DNA from: Burkholderiales bacterium
Lineage (GTDB): Bacteria; Pseudomonadota; Gammaproteobacteria; Burkholderiales; SG8-39
NCBI GenBank assembly: GCA_020846575.1
Contig: JADLDQ010000204.1
Span: 1 to 14,589, forward strand
DNA: 14,589 bases
Direction of reading: 5' to 3'
Shown: in pieces, positions 1-6,712 of the stretch
Layout of the letters: every line of letters begins with the position of its first letter
Numbering within the stretch: the stretch's first letter is position 1
Program-made: the position numbers and the translations under genes
Notes under the pieces: generated by a model
What the model was told of the DNA's origin: nothing
What the model saw: only the letters and a program-made list of their open reading frames with translations
The model's database searches: none

Positions 1-1787
1 CCAGTGGCGCCCTGGAAAACTTCACCCAGAACCTGAACAACCTCGCCTTGGCGGGCAAGATTGACCCATTGATCGGCCGCGATAAGGAACTCGAACGCGT
101 CATCCAAACGCTATGCCGGCGGCGCAAGAACAACCCCTTGCTGGTCGGCGAAGCCGGCGTCGGCAAGACGGCGATCGCCGAAGGCTTGGCACGGCGCATC
201 GTCGAAGGCCGTGTGCCCGAAATACTGGCTGGCGCTTCCGTGTACGCCCTGGACATGGGTACCTTGCTAGCCGGGACCAAGTACCGCGGCGATTTCGAAC
301 AGCGCCTAAAAGCCGTTTTAAAGCAGTTACTTGAAAATCCGAACGCCATTCTCTTCATCGATGAAATTCACACGTTGATAGGGGCCGGCGCGGCCTCGGG
401 TGGCACCCTTGACGCCTCCAACTTACTCAAGCCGGCGCTCTCCAGCGGCAACCTCAAGTGCATAGGCGCCACCACCTATCTCGAGTACCGCGGCGTCTTC
501 GAGAAGGACCACGCATTGTCGCGGCGCTTCCAGAAGATAGACGTAAACGAACCCTCGGTGGATGAGACGATCGCCATTCTGCGCGGACTCAAGTCCCGTT
601 TCGAGGAACATCACGGCATCAAATATTCGGGCGCCGCCATCATCAGCGCGGCAGAACTCGCGGCGAAGTTCATCAATGACCGTCATCTTCCCGACAAGGC
701 CATCGACGTCATCGACGAGGCGGGTGCGGCGCAAAGGATTCTGCCCAAGTCGAAGCAGAAGAAGACCATAGGCAAGACCGAGATCGAGGACATCGTCTCG
801 AAGATCGCGCGCGTCCCCTCCCAACACGTCTCCTCCGACGACCGCAGCGCCCTGCGCAATCTCGATCGCGACCTGAAGTCGGTGGTGTTCGGTCAAGATC
901 AGGCGATCGAAGCGCTGACCCGCTCGATCAAGATGTCGCGCTCTGGACTAGGCAATCCGCAAAAGCCGATAGGCGCATTCCTCTTTTCCGGCCCCACCGG
1001 TGTCGGCAAGACCGAGGTGGCGCGCCAACTCGCCTATTGCATGGGCATCGAGCTGATTCGCTTCGACATGTCCGAATACATGGAACGGCACGCCGTTTCA
1101 CGCCTAATCGGCGCGCCACCCGGCTATGTCGGCTTCGACCAGGGCGGACTGTTGACCGAGGCGGTCACCAAGAAGCCGCACGCGGTGCTGCTCCTCGACG
1201 AGATAGAGAAGGCGCACCCGGACATATTCAACATCCTGCTGCAGGTGATGGATCACGGTACCTTGACCGACAACAACGGGCGCAAGGCCGACTTCCGCAA
1301 CGTCATCATCGTCATGACCACCAACGCGGGGGCGGAAGCGCTGCAGAAGACGACCATGGGCTTCACCGCGACTCGACAAGTTGGCGATGAGATGGGCGAG
1401 ATCAGGCGCATATTCTCGCCGGAATTCCGCAATCGCCTCGATGCCATCATCTCTTTTGCGGCGCTCGATTCGGAAATCATCCTGCGCGTCGTCGACAAAT
1501 TCCTCATGCAGCTTGAAGGCCAACTGCACGAGAAGAAGGTCGAGGCCACCTTCACCGACGCGCTGCGCGAGCACCTGGCGAAGAACGGTTTCGAGCCCCT
1601 GATGGGCGCGCGCCCGATGGCCCGTCTCATCCAAGACACGATCCGTCGAGCGCTCGCCGACGAACTCCTGTTCGGCAAGCTCGCCAACGGCGGGAAAGTC
1701 ACCGTGGACATCGACGCCGGCGGCAAGGTGGCGTTGAAGTTCATCGAAGAGAAGCTCCCGGAACCCGCACCCGAGACGGAAGCCTGA
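1..1787 (+). CDS. clpA: ATP-dependent Clp protease ATP-binding subunit ClpA (3' part; 5' end outside window)
   Basis: ClpA is the Hsp100/AAA+ unfoldase that feeds substrates to ClpP in the cytoplasm. The frame is open from base 3, so the gene enters from the left; 594 codons plus TGA are present. The N-terminal adaptor-binding domain and the true start lie outside. The TTG at 48 is internal: the preceding codons read LENFTQNLNNLA, a normal ClpA stretch. Visible parts, numbered from the first full codon, are D1 Walker A GEAGVGKT (about 49-56), D1 Walker B ILFIDE (about 116-121), D2 Walker A GPTGVGKT (about 330-337) and D2 Walker B VLLLDEIEKAHP near base 1190. The ClpP-docking tripeptide appears as MGF at 1356-1364, where E. 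coli has IGL. The whole fragment aligns from memory with E. coli ClpA without gaps in the motifs. Codon use is odd for this window: nine ATA Ile codons and several TTA/CTA Leu codons. No clear terminator follows. Confidence 0.96.
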   Translation, partial: SGALENFTQNLNNLALAGKIDPLIGRDKELERVIQTLCRRRKNNPLLVGEAGVGKTAIAEGLARRIVEGRVPEILAGASVYALDMGTLLAGTKYRGDFEQRLKAVLKQLLENPNAILFIDEIHTLIGAGAASGGTLDASNLLKPALSSGNLKCIGATTYLEYRGVFEKDHALSRRFQKIDVNEPSVDETIAILRGLKSRFEEHHGIKYSGAAIISAAELAAKFINDRHLPDKAIDVIDEAGAAQRILPKSKQKKTIGKTEIEDIVSKIARVPSQHVSSDDRSALRNLDRDLKSVVFGQDQAIEALTRSIKMSRSGLGNPQKPIGAFLFSGPTGVGKTEVARQLAYCMGIELIRFDMSEYMERHAVSRLIGAPPGYVGFDQGGLLTEAVTKKPHAVLLLDEIEKAHPDIFNILLQVMDHGTLTDNNGRKADFRNVIIVMTTNAGAEALQKTTMGFTATRQVGDEMGEIRRIFSPEFRNRLDAIISFAALDSEIILRVVDKFLMQLEGQLHEKKVEATFTDALREHLAKNGFEPLMGARPMARLIQDTIRRALADELLFGKLANGGKVTVDIDAGGKVALKFIEEKLPEPAPETEA

Positions 1788-1882
1788 GCGCCGCATCCGG
1801 CGGGCGTCCTGCCCTACCCTCCCGGCGGGATCCGCGGAATCCCCCGGCAACCGCTCGGCGTGCGCCTGCGTCCGCTTCCTTC

Positions 1883-1912
1883 TTGACAACGCCGCGGCCG
1901 GGGCGCGACACT
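1883..1912 (+). promoter_or_regulatory. Candidate sigma70-type promoter for fccAB
   Basis: A perfect -35 hexamer TTGACA sits at 1883-1888. The best -10 at suitable distance is GACACT at 1907-1912 (18-bp spacer), which matches only three of six consensus bases. The site lies just after clpA and about 75 bp before fccA, on the correct strand. The -35 is good and the -10 is poor, so this promoter may need an activator or may be chance. Confidence 0.3.
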
Positions 1913-1917
1913 CGCCC

Positions 1918-1951
1918 GCCCGAGTCGGTCCTCCGGGGCCCGAGTCGGTCC
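1918..1951 (+). repeat. Two direct copies of a 14-bp sequence, 20 bp apart, upstream of fccA
   Basis: GCCCGAGTCGGTCC occurs at 1918-1931 and again at 1938-1951, exactly 20 bp start to start, about two helical turns. Each copy contains a small dyad, CCGA-G-TCGG. The pair lies between the candidate promoter and the fccA start, where an operator could lie. The repeat is plain in the sequence; the operator role is inference. Confidence 0.5.
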
Positions 1952-1986
1952 GGGCCGGCGAGAACCTGCCAGTTCACAAGATCCTC

Positions 1987-2295
1987 ATGCTCCGAAGACT
2001 CGTACCGCTCGCCCTGGTCGTATCCGGCATGTGCGCGCCGAATGCCGCCGCGCAGCCGCACGACCCCGACCTGGGGAGAAACCTCGCGGCGAGCTGCGCC
2101 GGATGCCACGGCACCGACGGGCGCAGCATCGGCGGCATGCAGGCCCTGGCGGGCCGGCCGCGCGCCGATATCGAGCGGGCCATGAAGGATTTCCGGGACG
2201 GCAAGCGTCCCGCGACGATCATGCATCAGCTCGCGCGCGGCTATTCGGATGCGCAGATCGAAGCGGTGTCTGCCTACCTCTCCGCGCGGCGATGA
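1987..2295 (+). CDS. fccA: Flavocytochrome c sulfide dehydrogenase, monoheme cytochrome c subunit
   Basis: This is a 102-residue class I c-type cytochrome. A Sec signal peptide is visible (MLRR, hydrophobic core, likely cleavage after the NAAA at 19-22). The single heme motif CAGCH is at residues 37-41 and the probable distal ligand is Met79 in the TIMH segment. The pattern of heme motif, then FRxGKRP, then M, then the GYSDAQIEAVSAYL helix is typical of the small FccA/SoxE-like cytochromes that pair with FccB. The mature protein is about 80 residues with one heme, unlike the diheme FccA of Allochromatium. The gene fccB starts 22 bp downstream on the same strand, which supports a periplasmic sulfide:cytochrome c oxidoreductase heterodimer. 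The heme would pass electrons from the flavin to a soluble cytochrome. No strong ribosome-binding site precedes ATG 1987. A generic periplasmic c553-type cytochrome is the alternative if fccB were absent. Confidence 0.88.
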   Translation: MLRRLVPLALVVSGMCAPNAAAQPHDPDLGRNLAASCAGCHGTDGRSIGGMQALAGRPRADIERAMKDFRDGKRPATIMHQLARGYSDAQIEAVSAYLSARR

Positions 2296-2317
2296 GTTCG
2301 CGCACGCGTGCCGATCG

Positions 2318-3598
2318 ATGGTGAGGGCAAGGCGCCGATTCATCGCCTCGGCAGCCGCCTGCGCGGCCGCCCTGGCGGGGGGCTGCGCAGTCACGCCGCG
2401 CAGCCCGAAGTCACTTGGCCGGGTGATGATCATCGGCGCCGGCTACGGCGGCGCCACCGCGGCCAAGTACCTGCGGCTCTGGTCGCGCGGGGCGATCGAA
2501 GTCATGCTGGTGGACCGGGAACCGATGTTCGTCTCTTGCCCCGGATCCAATCTGGTGCTGGGGGGCAGTCGCAGCATCGCCGAGCTCTCGCGCAGCCGCA
2601 ACCACCTGCGCGAGTACGGCATCCAGGTGCTCAACGATCACGTCACGGCGGTCGACCCCGTCAAGCGTATTGTGAAGTTCCGCGACCGCTACGCCGACCT
2701 CGGCTACGAACGGCTGATCGTCGCTCCCGGTACGGACTTCGACTTCGAGGCCGTGCCCGGCCTCAGGGACCCGGAGGCCCGTCGCCGGGTGCCGCAGGCA
2801 TGGCGTGCGGGCCCGCAGACGCTTGCCCTTCGAAGACAGCTCGAATCCATGCGCGACGGCGGGGTCTTCGTGCTCTCGATCCCGCTGTCGCCTTTCCGCT
2901 GCCCCTCGGCCCCGTACGAGCGGGTCTGCCAGGTGGCGCACTACTTCCGCCAGGCGAAACCGCGCTCGAAGCTGGTGGTGCTGGATGCGAACGAAGGTAT
3001 CCAGTCGAAAAGCGCGCTGTTTCTGGCCGCTTGGAACCGGCTCTACAAGGGAATGATCGAGTACCGGCCCAATTCCGAGGTGCGCGACGTCGACGCCCGC
3101 ACCATGACCGTCAGGACGGACTTCGAGAACGTGCGCGGTGACGTCCTCAACGTGCTCCCGCCGATGCGGGCCGCCGACGTCGCCCGCAGCACCGGGCTCG
3201 TGAACGCGAACGGGCGCTGGTGCGGTGTCGACTGGCGGTCGATGGAATCGACGGCGCTCAAGGGGGTGCACGTTCTCGGCGACGCGGTCCTTTCGGCCCC
3301 CGCGATGCCCAAGTCCGGGCACGTGGCCAACCAGCACGGCAAACTCGCTGCCGCGGCAATCGTCGAGATTCTCAACGGCCGGGCGCCCGACCCGAGTCCG
3401 GTGATCACCAGCGCCTGCTACAGCTTCGTGTCCGATCGGGAAGCGATCCACGTCGCGTCGGTGCACCGCTACGACCCGAAGCAGGCGACCCTGGTGGCAG
3501 TACCCGGCTCGGGCGGCGTATCGGCCCGGCCCAGCGAAATCGAAGGCGTGTACGCCTGGTCGTGGGCGCAGAACATCTGGAACGACATGCTGGGCTGA
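2318..3598 (+). CDS. fccB: Flavocytochrome c sulfide dehydrogenase, flavin-binding subunit
   Basis: A 426-residue FAD protein that oxidises sulfide in the periplasm and hands electrons to the cytochrome subunit. I chose ATG 2318 because it gives an export signal directly: RARRRF near residues 3-8 (Tat-like arginines), an alanine-rich hydrophobic stretch, then GGCA at 21-24. The frame is open further upstream but that would bury the signal and overlap fccA. Seen motifs are the dinucleotide fold GAGYGG (40-45); SCPGSN with Cys74, aligning with the cysteine that binds FAD covalently in Allochromatium FccB; SPFRCP with Cys195 and ITSACY with Cys367, aligning with the redox-active disulfide pair; and HVLGDA in the second FAD-contact region. 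The C-terminal flavocytochrome c domain ends in the family's YAWSWAQNIWNDMLG-like tail. Cys23 might alternatively be a lipidation site. No other sulfur genes are in the window. Confidence 0.92.
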   Translation: MVRARRRFIASAAACAAALAGGCAVTPRSPKSLGRVMIIGAGYGGATAAKYLRLWSRGAIEVMLVDREPMFVSCPGSNLVLGGSRSIAELSRSRNHLREYGIQVLNDHVTAVDPVKRIVKFRDRYADLGYERLIVAPGTDFDFEAVPGLRDPEARRRVPQAWRAGPQTLALRRQLESMRDGGVFVLSIPLSPFRCPSAPYERVCQVAHYFRQAKPRSKLVVLDANEGIQSKSALFLAAWNRLYKGMIEYRPNSEVRDVDARTMTVRTDFENVRGDVLNVLPPMRAADVARSTGLVNANGRWCGVDWRSMESTALKGVHVLGDAVLSAPAMPKSGHVANQHGKLAAAAIVEILNGRAPDPSPVITSACYSFVSDREAIHVASVHRYDPKQATLVAVPGSGGVSARPSEIEGVYAWSWAQNIWNDMLG

Positions 3599-3715
3599 CG
3601 CCGCGAGGCGCTTCTCCGCGGTGCGCGGCGCCGGGAATCCGGGCCACGACTGAGCGCGCGGCATGCCCTTGGGCGCTGGCCGGGAGCGCACCCGCCTCGG
3701 CCGCGGGGACGGCCG

Positions 3716-4171
3716 TCACGAATGACCGGTGCTGCCGAAGCCGCCGCTCCCGCGCGCCGTCGCCTCGAAGCTCTCCACCACGTTCAAGTTCACCTGCACG
3801 ACCGGCACGATCACCAGCTGCGCGATGCGGTCCATCGGCCGGACGGTGAAGCGGGCCGCGCCGCGGGTCCAGACCGAGACCATCAACTGACCCTGGTAGT
3901 CCGAGTCGATCAGACCCACGAGGTTGCCGAGCACGATGCCGTGATTGTGGCCGAGGCCCGAACGGGGCAGGACCAGCGCGGCGTAGCCGGGGTCCGACAG
4001 GTGGATCGCCAGGCCGCTCGGAACCAGCTCGACCGCTCCCGGCGGCAGATCGAGCGGGGTCTGGATGCAGGCGCGCAGGTCCAGACCCGCCGCGCCGCTC
4101 GAACCGTAGCGGGGCATTTGCGTCTCGAGGCGGGGATCGAGGATGCGAACGTCGATGTTTATCATGCTCAT
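3716..4171 (-). CDS. dut: Deoxyuridine 5'-triphosphate nucleotidohydrolase (dUTPase)
   Basis: The 151-residue protein hydrolyses dUTP to dUMP and pyrophosphate, supplying dTMP synthesis and keeping uracil out of DNA; it works as a trimer in the cytoplasm. All five dUTPase motifs are present in order: AAGLDLRA (27-34), PRSGLGHNHG (69-78), GLIDSDYQG (86-94, with the catalytic Asp at 89), RIAQLVI (115-121) and the C-terminal glycine-rich arm RGSGGFGSTG (140-149). Length matches E. coli Dut. ATG 4171 is preferred; a second ATG lies two codons in at 4165. Neither has a clear Shine-Dalgarno sequence. The start overlaps the stop of a 36-codon mini-ORF (ATGA), so translation may depend on coupling. 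It follows coaBC on the same strand, as in E. coli in inverse order of promoter distance. It converges on fccB, 117 bp away. Confidence 0.96.
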   Translation of the reverse strand: MSMINIDVRILDPRLETQMPRYGSSGAAGLDLRACIQTPLDLPPGAVELVPSGLAIHLSDPGYAALVLPRSGLGHNHGIVLGNLVGLIDSDYQGQLMVSVWTRGAARFTVRPMDRIAQLVIVPVVQVNLNVVESFEATARGSGGFGSTGHS

Positions 4172-4278
4172 GCGGCGGGACCCGGCGCGAAGGTTCGCTC
4201 GGCGGCGCGCGCTGCGCGGGCCATCGTGCCTTCAGCGGCCATCGTGCCTTCAGCGGCCATCGTGCCTTCAGCGGCCAT
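4168..4278 (-). CDS. Possible 36-residue peptide / translational-coupling mini-ORF between coaBC and dut
   Basis: On the minus strand, ATG at 4278 opens a frame of 36 codons ending in TGA at 4170-4168, which overlaps the dut ATG in an ATGA junction. The peptide is three copies of MAAEGT followed by an Ala/Arg-rich tail ending GPAA. Every repeat unit supplies GAAGG four bases before an ATG, so there are four possible in-frame starts, each with a weak Shine-Dalgarno-like sequence. The first ATG lies seven bases after the coaBC stop. The repeat period (18 bp) is a multiple of three, so gain or loss of units keeps the frame. I recognise no protein family. The peptide may have no function of its own and serve only to carry ribosomes from coaBC into dut. 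It may also be chance. Confidence 0.35.
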   Translation of the reverse strand: MAAEGTMAAEGTMAAEGTMARAARAAERTFAPGPAA

Positions 4279-4295
4279 CGTGCCTTCAGCGGCCA
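4217..4295. repeat. 18-bp tandem repeat, about 4.4 copies, at the coaBC-dut junction
   Basis: The unit on the + strand is GCGGCCATCGTGCCTTCA. Copies lie at 4217-4234 (first base differs and one G replaces C), 4235-4252, 4253-4270 and 4271-4288, followed by the first seven bases of a fifth at 4289-4295. Three copies are identical. On the minus strand the unit contains the coaBC stop TGA, a GAAGG and an ATG. Identical adjacent units suggest recent slippage expansion, so copy number could vary between strains. Confidence 0.95.
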
Positions 4296-5476
4296 GCGAG
4301 CATCCCGGCAACGTGCTCGATCAGGCGGCGCGCGAGTACGATCTTCGGCGCACGCTCCAGCCGGTGCTCGCCGCTGTCGTCGAACAGGGTGAGCGCGTTG
4401 TCGTCGCGACCGAAGGTCTCCTGGGCCAGGTTGGCCGCGAGCAGTGGGATACCCTTGCGCCGCCTCTTCTGCGTCGCGTACTCGCGCAGGTTCTCCGTCT
4501 CGGCGGCGAACCCGACGCAGAAAGGCGGCTTTGCGAGCGCCGCGACTTCCGCCAGGATGTCGGGATTGGGCGCCAGCTCAATGGTCAGGTTCCCGCTGCC
4601 GCGCTTGATCTTGTGGGACTTCGCCCCCACGACGTGGTAATCGGCGACTGCCGCCACGGCGATGAATACGTCGGTCGCACCCACGCGTGCCATCACCTCG
4701 CGATGCATCTGCGCGGCGGTCAGCACGTCCACCCGGCTGGTGCCGGCCGGTGCTGGCAGGCTGGTCCTGCCGGACACCAGTGTGACCTCGGCGCCCGCCT
4801 CGGCCGCGGCCTGCGCCACCGCGTATCCCATCTTTCCCGAAGACAGATTGGTGATTCCGCGCACGGTGTCGAGCGGCTCGAAGGTCGGGCCCGCGGTCAC
4901 CAGCACCCTGCGTCCGGCGAGCAGTGCGGGGCCGAGCATCGCCGAGGCCGCATCGAACAGTTCCCGCGGTTCGAGCATCCGGCCCCAGCCGGTTTCACCG
5001 CAGGCCTGCTCGCCCGAGCCGGGACCGAGTACCCACACACCGTCTTCGCGGACGCGCTGCACGTTGCGCTGCGTCGGCGGGCAGCTCCACATCTCCACGT
5101 TCATCGCCGGCGCCACCGCCAGCGGGCAGCGCCGGGCGAGGCAGAGCGTGGAGAGCAGGTCGTCGGCAAGTCCCGCGGCCAGCTTGGCGATGAAATCGGC
5201 GCTGGCCGGAGCGACCAGGATCAGCTCCCGGTCACGCGAGAGCTCGATGTGTCCCATGCCGTCGGACACCCGTGCATCCCACAAATCCGTGTAGACGGGC
5301 TTGCCCGAGAGCGCCTGCATCGTTGCCGGGGTGACGAAGCGGCATGCCGCCTCGGTCATGACCACCCTGAGGTCGGCGCCGGATTTCACGAACAGCCGTG
5401 CCAGCTCCGCGGCCTTGTAGGCGGCGATGCCGCCGGTGAGCCCGAGCAGAATCCGCCTGTTTGGATTGCCGGTCAT
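4286..5476 (-). CDS. coaBC: Bifunctional phosphopantothenoylcysteine decarboxylase / phosphopantothenate-cysteine ligase
   Basis: The 396-residue enzyme joins cysteine to 4'-phosphopantothenate (CTP-dependent CoaB) and decarboxylates the product to 4'-phosphopantetheine (FMN-dependent CoaC), two steps of coenzyme A synthesis. The N-terminal CoaC domain shows LLGLTGGIAAYK (10-21), the catalytic His76 in GHIELSRD, the PAMNVEMW motif (123-130) and Cys159 in GEQACGE. The C-terminal CoaB domain starts near RVLVTAGPTFEPLD (190-203), with NLSSGKMGYA (210-219) and the conserved lysine region HKIKRG (288-293). These positions match E. coli His75, Cys158 and Lys289. Start ATG 5476 was chosen because MTGNPNRRILLGLTGG is the normal beginning; upstream codons in the open frame are not conserved-looking. 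The stop codon lies within the last full unit of an 18-bp tandem repeat. dut follows after 114 bp; radC is divergent. Confidence 0.97.
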   Translation of the reverse strand: MTGNPNRRILLGLTGGIAAYKAAELARLFVKSGADLRVVMTEAACRFVTPATMQALSGKPVYTDLWDARVSDGMGHIELSRDRELILVAPASADFIAKLAAGLADDLLSTLCLARRCPLAVAPAMNVEMWSCPPTQRNVQRVREDGVWVLGPGSGEQACGETGWGRMLEPRELFDAASAMLGPALLAGRRVLVTAGPTFEPLDTVRGITNLSSGKMGYAVAQAAAEAGAEVTLVSGRTSLPAPAGTSRVDVLTAAQMHREVMARVGATDVFIAVAAVADYHVVGAKSHKIKRGSGNLTIELAPNPDILAEVAALAKPPFCVGFAAETENLREYATQKRRRKGIPLLAANLAQETFGRDDNALTLFDDSGEHRLERAPKIVLARRLIEHVAGMLAGR

Positions 5477-5537
5477 CGAGATTCGGGCGGCAGCGTTTAA
5501 TTCCAGGGTCGATGGCAGACAGAAGGGGTATCCCCGC

Positions 5538-5559
5538 GCACCCCACCACCGGGGGGTGC
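5538..5559. repeat. Inverted repeat in the coaBC-radC divergent region
   Basis: GCACCCC (5538-5544) and GGGGTGC (5553-5559) form a perfect 7-bp stem around an 8-base loop, in the 180-bp region between the divergent coaBC and radC starts. There is no T-run on either side, so it is not a normal terminator. It could be a regulator site or an RNA hairpin in the coaBC leader. Function unknown. Confidence 0.4.
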
Positions 5560-5596
5560 CTCGCGCCATCCCGCAGGGACGCCGCGAGCGAGGGGG

Positions 5597-5602
5597 ATTC
5601 TA
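5597..5602 (-). promoter_or_regulatory. Possible -10 element for coaBC-dut
   Basis: The minus strand reads TAGAAT (5602 to 5597), five of six bases of the -10 consensus, about 120 bases before the coaBC start. No good -35 is found 16-18 bp upstream. The same hexamer is found upstream of purN and the desaturase, which gives it some weight as this genome's -10 style. Confidence 0.3.
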
Positions 5603-5656
5603 CGCGACCGGACCCCGCGGCGCAGGAAGTGCGCTGTCAAGGAGATCGAAAGCGGC

Positions 5657-6331
5657 ATGTCCATTTCCGAGTGGCCCGAGAGCGAGCGCCCGCGCGAGCG
5701 ACTGCTGCGAAACGGGCCTCAGTCCCTCGCCGATGCCGAACTGCTGGCGATCTGCCTTCGCACCGGCATCCGCGGCAGGAGCGCTGTGGAACTGGCGCGC
5801 GAGCTGCTCGCGCGATTCGGTTCGATCCGGGCCCTGTTCTGCGCCGCAACGCAGGACGTCCGTGCGACTCCCGGCATGGGCGCGGCGAAGTGTGCGCAGG
5901 TGCTGGCGGCGCTGGAGCTGGCGCGGCGAAGCCTCCGGGAGGAACTGGAAACGCGCGGTGTTCTCAACTCGCCGCGCGAAGTCCGCGACTATCTCGGGCT
6001 GGTGCTGGCCCGCACCGACCGGGAAGTGTTCGTGGCGCTCATGCTCGACGCGCAGCACCGGGTGCTCGCGAGCGAGGAGTTGTTTCACGGCACCCTGACT
6101 CAGACCAGCGTCTACCCGCGCGAAGTGGTCAAGGCGGCCCTGCGGCGCAACGCGGCCGCGGTCATCTTCGCGCACAACCACCCCTCGGGCGTCACGGAGC
6201 CCAGCCACGCGGACGAACTGCTGACCCGCTCGCTCAAGTCGGCGCTCGCACTGGTGGACGTGCAGGTACTCGACCACTTCATCGTGGCCGGCGGGCGCAT
6301 CCTCTCGTTCGCCGAGCGCGGCCTGCTGTGA
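5657..6331 (+). CDS. radC: RadC family JAMM/MPN-domain protein
   Basis: A 224-residue protein, close to the E. coli length. The N-terminal half carries a helix-hairpin-helix segment (ATPGMGAAKCAQV, about 70-82). The C-terminal half is a JAB1/MPN-type domain: the glutamates EELFHGTL (140-147) and the metal-site signature HNHPSG followed by Asp (His173, His175, Asp186). The family was first linked to DNA repair but its biochemical role is still unsettled; a metalloprotease-like or nucleic-acid role is possible from the fold. AAGGAGA around 5639-5645 is a plausible ribosome-binding site about 11 bases before ATG 5657. The position between coaBC (divergent) and rpmB-rpmG (downstream) is the classical arrangement. 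It ends 131 bp before rpmB, which has its own promoter. Confidence 0.95.
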   Translation: MSISEWPESERPRERLLRNGPQSLADAELLAICLRTGIRGRSAVELARELLARFGSIRALFCAATQDVRATPGMGAAKCAQVLAALELARRSLREELETRGVLNSPREVRDYLGLVLARTDREVFVALMLDAQHRVLASEELFHGTLTQTSVYPREVVKAALRRNAAAVIFAHNHPSGVTEPSHADELLTRSLKSALALVDVQVLDHFIVAGGRILSFAERGLL

Positions 6332-6405
6332 GGCACGCGCCGGGGCAGCGCGCCCGGGACGGGCAGCCGGCAGGCCGCGCCTTCTCCGCCTCGGGTCAAT
6401 CGTCC

Positions 6406-6434
6406 TTGAAAAGGGGGTTCTCGAAACCTATAAT
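6406..6434 (+). promoter_or_regulatory. Strong sigma70 promoter for rpmB-rpmG
   Basis: TTGAAA (6406-6411) and a perfect TATAAT (6429-6434) are separated by exactly 17 bp. Transcription should start near 6441, giving a leader of about 20 nt that includes a GGAG ribosome-binding site at 6451-6454, eight bases before the rpmB ATG. This is the best promoter match in the window, as expected for ribosomal protein genes. Confidence 0.9.
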
Positions 6435-6462
6435 CCCCGCTTTTTCCAGCGGAGCCAATGCC

Positions 6463-6696
6463 ATGGCCAGAGTGTGCCAGATCACGGGCAAGAAGCCCCA
6501 GACCGGAAACCACGTTTCCCACGCAAACAACAAGACCAAGCGCCGTTACCTGCCCAATCTCCAGTACAAGCGCTTCTGGCTGGAGAGCGAGAAGCGCTGG
6601 GTGCGCCTGCGGCTGAGCACCGCCGCGCTGCGAACCATCGACAAGAAGGGCATCGAGGTCGTGCTGGCCGAGTTGCGGCAGCGCGGCGCTGCCTGA
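6463..6696 (+). CDS. rpmB: 50S ribosomal protein L28
   Basis: A 77-residue basic protein of the large ribosomal subunit. It begins MARVCQITGKKPQTGN, continues with SHANNKTKRRYLPNLQ and RFWLESEKRWVRLRLS, and ends with IDKKGIEVVLAELRQRG. This is the full E. coli L28 pattern at nearly the same length (78). There is a single Cys at residue 5 and no CxxC pairs, so it is the zinc-independent type. The GGAG at 6451-6454 sits eight bases before the start, and a strong promoter lies directly upstream. rpmG follows after 16 bp, so the two are cotranscribed and end at the terminator array beginning near 6934. Confidence 0.98.
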   Translation: MARVCQITGKKPQTGNHVSHANNKTKRRYLPNLQYKRFWLESEKRWVRLRLSTAALRTIDKKGIEVVLAELRQRGAA

Positions 6697-6712
6697 GCAT
6701 CGGAGGAGCGCC

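Noticed and set aside
48..50. TTG at 48 as the start of the clpA product
   Set aside because: The frame is open to the left edge and the upstream codons encode conserved ClpA sequence, so the gene is only cut by the window.
2249..2317. Upstream start for fccB at 2249
   Set aside because: It would overlap fccA and put a non-conserved stretch before the twin-arginine-like signal. ATG 2318 gives a normal export signal and FccB length.
3722..5500. A 592-codon open frame on the + strand across dut and coaBC
   Set aside because: It lies antisense to two clear conserved genes and is rich in Arg, Ala, His and Gly without domain motifs. High GC makes long antisense frames common. Its IVPSAA repeats are just the 18-bp repeat read on the other strand.
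5635..5640. TTGACA on the minus strand as a -35 for coaBC
   Set aside because: No -10 lies 16-18 bp away; the nearest TAGAAT is 32 bp downstream, too far. It also overlaps the radC ribosome-binding site.
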